The notes beneath the pieces are model-generated. The model was not told where the DNA came from. It did no database searches and worked only from the letters and a program-made list of their open reading frames with translations. This document shows positions 5,095-9,132 of a stretch of DNA of 9,132 bases, piece by piece. This stretch comes from Bacillota bacterium (GTDB lineage Bacteria; Bacillota; Clostridia; Christensenellales; Aristaeellaceae): the NCBI GenBank assembly GCA_023415145.1, contig JAEZLW010000080.1:1-9132 (forward strand). The letters are read 5' to 3'. The translations under genes were made by a program, and so were the position numbers. Position 1 is the stretch's first letter, and each line of letters opens with the position of its first letter.

Positions 5095-5945
5095 AAAACA
5101 CAGGACGGGCGGACTGGATTTTGCGGTTCATCAAGGGTATGTTCATCGGCAGCGGGTTCATTCTGCCCGGCGTCAGCGGTGGAGCGCTGGCGGCGGTGTT
5201 TGGCATCTATGAACGGATGATTTCCTTTTTGGCCAACCTGAAAAAGGATTTCAAAAAGAACGTTCTTTTCTTTATTCCGGTGGGGCTGGGCATGGCGGCA
5301 GGTGTGTTCTTGCTTGCTTTCCCCATTGATTATCTGCTCAAGACAGCGGAAACGTATGTGATGTGGTTCTTCATCGGCTGCATATTGGGCACGCTTCCGG
5401 CACTTTTCAGGCAGGCTGCCAAAAATGGCTGGAAGTACTGGCATATCGGGCTTTTGGTGGTCACCTGCGCAGGAGCTTACGCATTGCTTCGGCTGCTGCA
5501 AAACGCCGGGGCCGTTACGCTTTCCCAGGGCTTTTTCACCTGGATGCTTGCCGGTGCGCTCATCGGCCTTGGCGTGGTAGTGCCGGGCCTGAGCCCTTCC
5601 AACCTTTTGATGTACTTGAACCTGGATCAGGGTGGGCGGCTGTACGAGGGTATGACCAGCGGTATCAAAAATCTGGACTTCGGTGTCATCATTCCCATGC
5701 TTCTGGGTGTTGCGGCTTGTGTTCTTCTTTTGTCCAAGCTGATGAACTACATTTTCAGCAGGGCCTATGCAGCACTGTACCATGCCATTCTTGGTTTTGT
5801 CATCGCCTCCACACTGATCATCGTACCTACGAACATGAGCTATATCAGCATAGGCGGTATGATCAGCCTTCTAGCCTGCGGCGCAGGCGCTGCGCTGGCC
5901 ATCTTCATGACGAAATTAGAGGTCAAGTACAAGCCGGGGGATTGA
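5091..5945 (+). CDS. DUF368 protein, PopT-type polyprenyl-phosphate translocase
   Basis: DUF368 proteins (PopT) and DedA proteins (UptA) were shown to return undecaprenyl phosphate, the lipid carrier of peptidoglycan and wall polymers, across the cytoplasmic membrane. This 284-residue polytopic protein shows the two related motifs of the family: ILPGVSGGALAAVFGIYE near residues 24-41 and VVPGLSPSNLLMYL near 163-176, one per inverted half. The usual Thr after PGVSGG is Ala here. Helices dominate the rest. The start at 5091 is preferred: GGAG lies eight bases upstream and the longer frame from 5010 is entirely inside the previous gene. Its stop overlaps the convergent YjbR gene by 23 bp. The substrate is inferred from the family. 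Confidence 0.92.
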   Translation: MKNTGRADWILRFIKGMFIGSGFILPGVSGGALAAVFGIYERMISFLANLKKDFKKNVLFFIPVGLGMAAGVFLLAFPIDYLLKTAETYVMWFFIGCILGTLPALFRQAAKNGWKYWHIGLLVVTCAGAYALLRLLQNAGAVTLSQGFFTWMLAGALIGLGVVVPGLSPSNLLMYLNLDQGGRLYEGMTSGIKNLDFGVIIPMLLGVAACVLLLSKLMNYIFSRAYAALYHAILGFVIASTLIIVPTNMSYISIGGMISLLACGAGAALAIFMTKLEVKYKPGD

Positions 5946-6312
5946 GTTGGCGCGCCAGGTCCTCCCGAACGGATTTGGAAAGGCTTTTTTCGACCATTTC
6001 ATAAGAATGGTCGATCATCTGATACAGCAGCCTTTCCTCCATTGGTTCCACCCACACGGTATTCCTGTGCGGCTGCTGGCTTGGCGGGCAATGGTATCCC
6101 CGCTCCACCATGCCTGGAAACTGTAGCCGGTAGACCTGGGCCAGCATAGGATCGCATTTGAGAGTGATTTTATAATTACCCGGCCTAGAATAAATCTCCG
6201 CAAAGATTTTACCCTTCACCTTGATGCACACAGGCTCCGGGCCAAAGGGATAATCTTCATATGCTTGATTCTTGTTCAGGCAATAGGCAAACAAAATTTC
6301 CTGTTCAATCAT
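5923..6312 (-). CDS. MmcQ/YjbR family protein
   Basis: This 129-residue protein matches the MmcQ/YjbR family (DUF419, CyaY-like fold), whose role is still unclear although it is often labelled DNA-binding. Visible signatures are YEDYPFGPEPVCIKVKGKIFA (within 18-38), LKCDP (51-55), and the C-terminal NTVWVE (84-89) and DHSYEMVEKSL (101-111). Length is normal. ATG 6312 fits the conserved N-terminus, but no good ribosome binding site precedes it; in-frame ATG 6339 is possible and would add nine residues. It is a single gene, convergent with and overlapping DUF368 by 23 bp. A plus-strand terminator lies just upstream of its start codon. Confidence 0.9.
   Translation of the reverse strand: MIEQEILFAYCLNKNQAYEDYPFGPEPVCIKVKGKIFAEIYSRPGNYKITLKCDPMLAQVYRLQFPGMVERGYHCPPSQQPHRNTVWVEPMEERLLYQMIDHSYEMVEKSLSKSVREDLARQLNPPACT
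5990..6014. repeat. Perfect 9-bp inverted repeat inside the YjbR gene
   Basis: TCGACCATT (5990-5998) and AATGGTCGA (6006-6014) flank a seven-base loop. On the minus strand it falls in codons for MIDHSYEMVE and is followed by A's, so it is not a terminator there; on the plus strand the T-run precedes the stem. It would fold in either transcript. Confidence 0.5.
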
Positions 6313-6325
6313 GCTTTTACATGAG

Positions 6326-6354
6326 GCCCGGCCTTTCATCACCGGGCTTTTTTT
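6326..6354 (+). terminator. Rho-independent terminator, plus strand
   Basis: GCCCGG (6326-6331) pairs with CCGGGC (6342-6347) around a ten-base loop and runs straight into seven T's (6348-6354). It is the first good plus-strand terminator after the DUF368 stop, 380 bp away, so the DUF368 mRNA would be antisense to the whole YjbR gene. Confidence 0.75.
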
Positions 6355-6420
6355 GCCCTTTCGTAAGAATGGCTTTGGGGAGAAAGAAATACCAAAGTGC
6401 AGTTTCTTATTCCAAATCTC

Positions 6421-6449
6421 ATTATAGCACGGTCTGCCGACTCCATTAA
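6421..6449 (-). promoter_or_regulatory. Promoter of MmcQ/YjbR gene
   Basis: A perfect TATAAT (6426-6421) lies 17 bases from a weak -35, TTAATG (6449-6444, three of six). The start near 6414 gives a leader of about 100 nt that contains the complement of the plus-strand terminator stem. Confidence 0.5.
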
Positions 6450-6482
6450 ATAAAAAGAAAACCGGCGGCCTTACGCCACCGG
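6447..6482 (-). terminator. Rho-independent terminator of cytochrome b5-like lipoprotein gene
   Basis: On the minus strand CCGGTGGC (6482-6475) pairs with GCCGCCGG (6469-6462), eight pairs with one G-U, loop of five, followed by TTTTCTTTTTATTT. It lies about 24 bp after the stop at 6506. Confidence 0.88.
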
Positions 6483-6505
6483 CATTTGCACACATCCGAT
6501 ATGAT

Positions 6506-7186
6506 TTACTCAATGATCTGTCCCACGACGGGCACCCTTTCCAGGTTTTTCACTCCATGGGGAGATCTTTCCTTGATCTCAACCGTTAAATCCTTCCCGG
6601 CCGTGAACCCGTTATGAGCGCCATTTTTCCAGAAAGCGCTGTTGGTCACATCATAGATCAGGCCGTCCACGGCAATGTAGGCAGGGTTGCCGTTTTTGCC
6701 ATCATAGGCAGACAATTGCTCCAGCGTCAGCATCAGCCCAGCATCCGCATTGGCTGAACCCAGCAGCTTACCCACTTGAGGAACGTCTTTCAATATGTCT
6801 ACTCCGTGGGGGGAAGCCTTGGTTACCTCCGTGAGATCCATCCCAGCCAGATAATTGATATGCTGCCCTTCTTTCCAGCCGGGGTTGTTGGTCACATCAT
6901 AGACAATGCCTTCCACGGCAACATAGGCAGGCTGGCCGTTTTTCCCGTTGAAGGCAGCCAATTCCTCAACAGTGAAAGTTCTTTCTGTGCCTGCTGCCGG
7001 GCTGGGAGCCGGGCTTAATTCTGCCGTGGCAGTCGCGGTAGGTTCCGCGGTAGCCGTAGGTGCCATCGTTGGGGCGGCGGTCAACATTGGTGTGGCAGTG
7101 GCGGCCGGTGTATTAGCAGCGCAGCCAGCCAGCAGGGAAACTGTCAAAATCATCAGTACACCAAGAAATAAGGGTTTCTTTCTCAT
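6506..7186 (-). CDS. Lipoprotein with two tandem cytochrome b5-like domains
   Basis: This 226-residue protein has a lipoprotein signal peptide (basic MRKK, hydrophobic core 6-19, lipobox LLAGC with Cys22 as lipidation site). A low-complexity Ala/Thr/Pro linker (about 23-66) follows and should hold it off the membrane. Two homologous cytochrome b5-like domains cover about 71-141 and 153-225. Each repeats F/YDGKNGxPAYxAVxGxxYDVT, then W-x2-G-x-H, AGxDLT and SPHG. The His pairs H109/H127 and H191/H210 are candidate heme ligands, though bacterial members may bind other ligands. The domain offset is 82 residues, an internal duplication. The start at 7186 has AAAGGAGC about seven bases upstream. 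It acts outside the membrane, possibly in electron transfer; no redox partner is nearby. Confidence 0.92.
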   Translation of the reverse strand: MRKKPLFLGVLMILTVSLLAGCAANTPAATATPMLTAAPTMAPTATAEPTATATAELSPAPSPAAGTERTFTVEELAAFNGKNGQPAYVAVEGIVYDVTNNPGWKEGQHINYLAGMDLTEVTKASPHGVDILKDVPQVGKLLGSANADAGLMLTLEQLSAYDGKNGNPAYIAVDGLIYDVTNSAFWKNGAHNGFTAGKDLTVEIKERSPHGVKNLERVPVVGQIIE

Positions 7187-7360
7187 GATAAGCTCCTTTC
7201 ATCCATGGACAATACAGAGGCACTGGAAGGCATCAGGTTCGTAAGCTTACTTCCGAAATGCCTGCAACGGATCTTTTGTATCATTCTATCCTCGGGCCGG
7301 TAGCCTACATCCTGACAATATGCTCCAGCCCGTTCATCCTATAGAATGGACAGATAGAAG
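7187..7360. other. Non-coding leader/upstream region of the lipoprotein gene
   Basis: No gene is seen. The stretch must hold the lipoprotein promoter, but no pair of -35 and -10 boxes with normal spacing is convincing; TAGAAT (minus strand, around 7286-7291) is the best -10 candidate. A perfect 10-bp palindrome GTAAGCTTAC sits at 7241-7250 in the probable leader. Confidence 0.4.
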
Positions 7361-7396
7361 GAAAATGAAACCTCCGCAACCAAAAGATTGCGGAGG
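7361..7396 (-). terminator. Rho-independent terminator of ABC exporter operon
   Basis: On the minus strand CCTCCGCAA (7396-7388) pairs perfectly with TTGCGGAGG (7379-7371) around an eight-base loop, followed by TTTCATTTTCC. It lies about 30 bp after the permease stop. Confidence 0.85.
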
Positions 7397-7426
7397 CCAA
7401 ATTCAGGAAACATCACGTTTGAAATA

Positions 7427-8716
7427 CTACTGTGCCTTGGCCTTTCTCGCAGCACGAAGCACACGCACCATTTCACTTGGTTTGGGCGGCTTGCCATACA
7501 TGAGCACACCGATCCGATAGATGCGGGCTGCCAGTACACCGACAAAGGCCGTTGCCCCAATCAGCAACAGGACGGATATCACGACCTCATACCATGCAGG
7601 GCTCGCCATGGCGATGCGCACAAACATGGCCATGGGCGACGTGAGAGGCAGGTAGGAACAGAATTTCATGGCCGCATTGTCGATATTGCCCGAAGACATG
7701 GATATGACAACCACCATAAATGCGATGACGAATCCAAACAAAACGGGCAGCGTGGTGGTGTTCACATCCTCCGTGCGGGAGGCCAGGGAACCGATGGCCC
7801 CAAACAGGAATGCATACAGGAAATAGCCCAGCACAAAGAACAGCAGCGCGAAGCCAACGATGTTCAGTGGCATGTTGAATATGGACGCAATGATTTCATT
7901 CCCCGCCCAGGAAGCTTGATTGAGGCCATAAAACAGAATGGCCGAACCAAAGATGGCAATCATCTGGATGAGCCCTGCCAGCCCCGACCCGATGACTTTT
8001 CCAAAAAGCAGGCTGTTGGGCCGTGCCGAGGTAATGAGTAATTCCATCGTGCGGGAGCTTTTTTCCGTAGCCACGGCAGAGGCTACAAGCTGTCCATAGA
8101 TGAGGATGGCCATATACAGTGCAAAGATCAGCGCATAGGTATAGAAGAAAGTATCCATCTGGCTGACGCCCAGGTTCTCTACTGATACACTCACCGGCGA
8201 TATGAGGATTTGGGATATCTCCTCCGCGCTCGCCCCAAGTACTTTCAGCTTTTCCAGCCTGTATGCAGACTGCAGCGCACCAAAAAGCAAAGCGCTGGTG
8301 TTGTCGTACATCCCAAGATTCCTTGCGATATACGTCAGTTTCTCTGCGCTTGTGATGATCACAGCGCTCCCGTAGGTTCCAGCAGTCACCTGTTGCCTCA
8401 GCGCCTGCTCGTCCTCCGTCACCACATGGGCAGTAACCCCATACAGGGAGGAAGCAAACTGCCGCAAAGCATCCTCGCTTAAAGCACCGTCCTTGTTGAC
8501 GATGGCAATCGGCGGACCCGACTGTTGGGGCGTTTGAATAGATGGACCGTCTCCGCTTATATCCCCACCGGAAGAATTGGAAAACAATCCCTTCAATGTG
8601 GGAAAAGACAGTACGGCTGCAACGATCAGCACAAGGGCCAACGTCATACCCGTGTATACCTTGTTTTTGAAATAGCCCATTAGCTCAAAGCGGAGCACGG
8701 AAAGGAATTGCTTCAT
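7427..8716 (-). CDS. ABC-2-type exporter permease (NatB/YhaP-like)
   Basis: The 429-residue protein has the ABC-2 exporter layout: cytoplasmic N-terminus, helix 1 at about 22-38, a large extracytoplasmic domain (about 40-188), then five helices at about 189-212, 240-263, 286-308, 323-341 and 375-397, and a basic cytoplasmic tail. The segment ATEKSSRTMELLITSARPNS (216-235), before helix 3, is the conserved coupling region of the NatB/YhaP group. Members export sodium, peptides or drugs; the substrate here is unknown. The start at 8716 has AAGGAGGA about six bases upstream; a longer frame to 8755 would overlap the ATPase gene. The start lies ten bases after the ATPase stop, so both form one operon and should assemble as a two-component exporter. 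Confidence 0.92.
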   Translation of the reverse strand: MKQFLSVLRFELMGYFKNKVYTGMTLALVLIVAAVLSFPTLKGLFSNSSGGDISGDGPSIQTPQQSGPPIAIVNKDGALSEDALRQFASSLYGVTAHVVTEDEQALRQQVTAGTYGSAVIITSAEKLTYIARNLGMYDNTSALLFGALQSAYRLEKLKVLGASAEEISQILISPVSVSVENLGVSQMDTFFYTYALIFALYMAILIYGQLVASAVATEKSSRTMELLITSARPNSLLFGKVIGSGLAGLIQMIAIFGSAILFYGLNQASWAGNEIIASIFNMPLNIVGFALLFFVLGYFLYAFLFGAIGSLASRTEDVNTTTLPVLFGFVIAFMVVVISMSSGNIDNAAMKFCSYLPLTSPMAMFVRIAMASPAWYEVVISVLLLIGATAFVGVLAARIYRIGVLMYGKPPKPSEMVRVLRAARKAKAQ

Positions 8717-8726
8717 ACGTTCCTCC

Positions 8727-9132
8727 TTAAATTGACGCCCCCGTATACTCGACAAAGATATCGTTCAGGGACGGTTCGAACACCCGGTATCCTTCCACAG
8801 GGATGCTCTCCTGAGCCATGGCCAGCAACATGGGCAGCGTGTCTTCAACAGCATTCATATGCACATGCAGCATATCATCGGTGATATTCGCCTGAAGCTC
8901 TTTGCGCCTCACAAAGTGAAGCGCTTTTTCCTGATGCCCGGGTGCCACCTGCAAAAGGATGTGGCGGCGGTCATAACTGCGCTTGTGTGCGGCAATGGAC
9001 GTATTCAGTACAATGCGGCCCTGGTTCAGAATCGCGATATCCTGGCAAAATTCTTCCACGTAGTTCATTTGGTGGCTGGAAAACAGCACAATCTTTCCCG
9101 CCGCAATGCACTCTTTTACGATGTCCTTGAGC
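8727..9132 (-). CDS. ABC transporter ATP-binding protein, C-terminal part
   Basis: The right edge cuts this gene; 134 C-terminal residues are present. The visible part begins LKDIVKECIAAGKIVLFSSH, with the H-switch histidine in SSHQM followed by VEEFCQDIAILNQGRIV, the typical end of a nucleotide-binding domain. Walker A, signature and Walker B would be outside. After about residue 48 comes a C-terminal extension like the DUF4162 domain of NatA-type ATPases, ending EPSLNDIFVEYTG. It supplies ATP hydrolysis to the permease directly downstream. Confidence 0.93.
   Translation of the reverse strand, partial: LKDIVKECIAAGKIVLFSSHQMNYVEEFCQDIAILNQGRIVLNTSIAAHKRSYDRRHILLQVAPGHQEKALHFVRRKELQANITDDMLHVHMNAVEDTLPMLLAMAQESIPVEGYRVFEPSLNDIFVEYTGASI

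Noticed and set aside
4899..5783. Long minus-strand open frame across the membrane operon
   Set aside because: It is antisense to two clear membrane proteins, its translation is unusually rich in His and Gln, and it shows no domain.
5874..5895. Overlapping GC-rich inverted repeats GCCTGC-GGC-GCAGGC and GCGCAG-GCG-CTGCGC
   Set aside because: They lie within DUF368 codons for an Ala/Gly-rich helix and lack a T-run, so chance in GC-rich coding sequence is the simpler view.
5949..5956. 8-bp palindrome GGCGCGCC at the gene overlap end
   Set aside because: Short and without further context; expected by chance at this base composition.
7241..7250. GTAAGCTTAC palindrome in the lipoprotein leader as an operator
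   Set aside because: A single 10-bp palindrome without a neighbouring regulator or second copy is not enough to call a site.
7388..8041. Plus-strand open frame of about 217 codons
   Set aside because: It is antisense to the ABC permease, with low-complexity His/Gly/Gln-rich translation and no start signal.
1..9132. CRISPR array, tRNA, insertion sequence or phage genes
   Set aside because: No regularly spaced repeats, cloverleaf sequences, transposase or integrase motifs were seen on either strand.

Overview
The window looks like a chromosomal segment of a Bacillota, most likely a Clostridia-class bacterium. The reasons are strong AGGAGG-type ribosome binding sites, sigma-A-like promoters, an rplU-prp ribosomal locus preceded by an L21-type leader, a mid-range base composition by eye, and typical clostridial accessory families (WYL regulator, GyrI-like, DUF3788, DUF368, cytochrome b5-like lipoprotein, NatA/NatB-type ABC exporter). 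I cannot name the species.

Layout, left to right. (1) 1-780, minus strand: a ribosomal locus with promoter, structured L21-type leader, rplU (L21) and prp, the cysteine protease that matures L27. prp runs off the left edge; rpmA (L27) would be expected beyond it. (2) 824-1221, minus: a single 106-residue gene of unknown function with its own extended -10 promoter. (3) 1266-3425, minus: a tight four-gene operon of zinc-ribbon protein, GyrI-like protein, HEAT-repeat-like protein and DUF3788 protein, closed by a rho-independent terminator. It reads like a stress- or small-molecule-response module. (4) 3430-4329, minus: a YafY-type HTH/WYL regulator. Palindromes with TGACA/TGTCA half-sites lie on both sides of it, one at the promoter of the zinc-ribbon operon and one over the start of the divergent operon, so it probably controls both. 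(5) 4385-5945, plus: a two-gene operon of an unrecognised six-helix membrane protein and a DUF368 protein (PopT-type polyprenyl-phosphate translocase), with a four-base start/stop overlap. (6) 5923-6426, minus: a MmcQ/YjbR-family gene whose 3' end overlaps the DUF368 gene by 23 bp. The only convincing plus-strand terminator lies beyond the start of this convergent gene, so the DUF368 transcript may be antisense to all of it. (7) 6447-7186, minus: a lipoprotein with two tandem cytochrome b5-like domains and its own terminator. (8) 7361-9132, minus: the permease and the C-terminal part of the ATPase of an ABC-2-type exporter, with a terminator; the ATPase runs off the right edge.

Working model (inference). 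The WYL regulator senses a signal and sets expression of the putative stress operon on one side and of a membrane operon that recycles polyprenyl phosphate lipid carrier on the other. This would be a small envelope- or antibiotic-stress island inserted between housekeeping ribosomal genes and unrelated membrane and lipoprotein genes.
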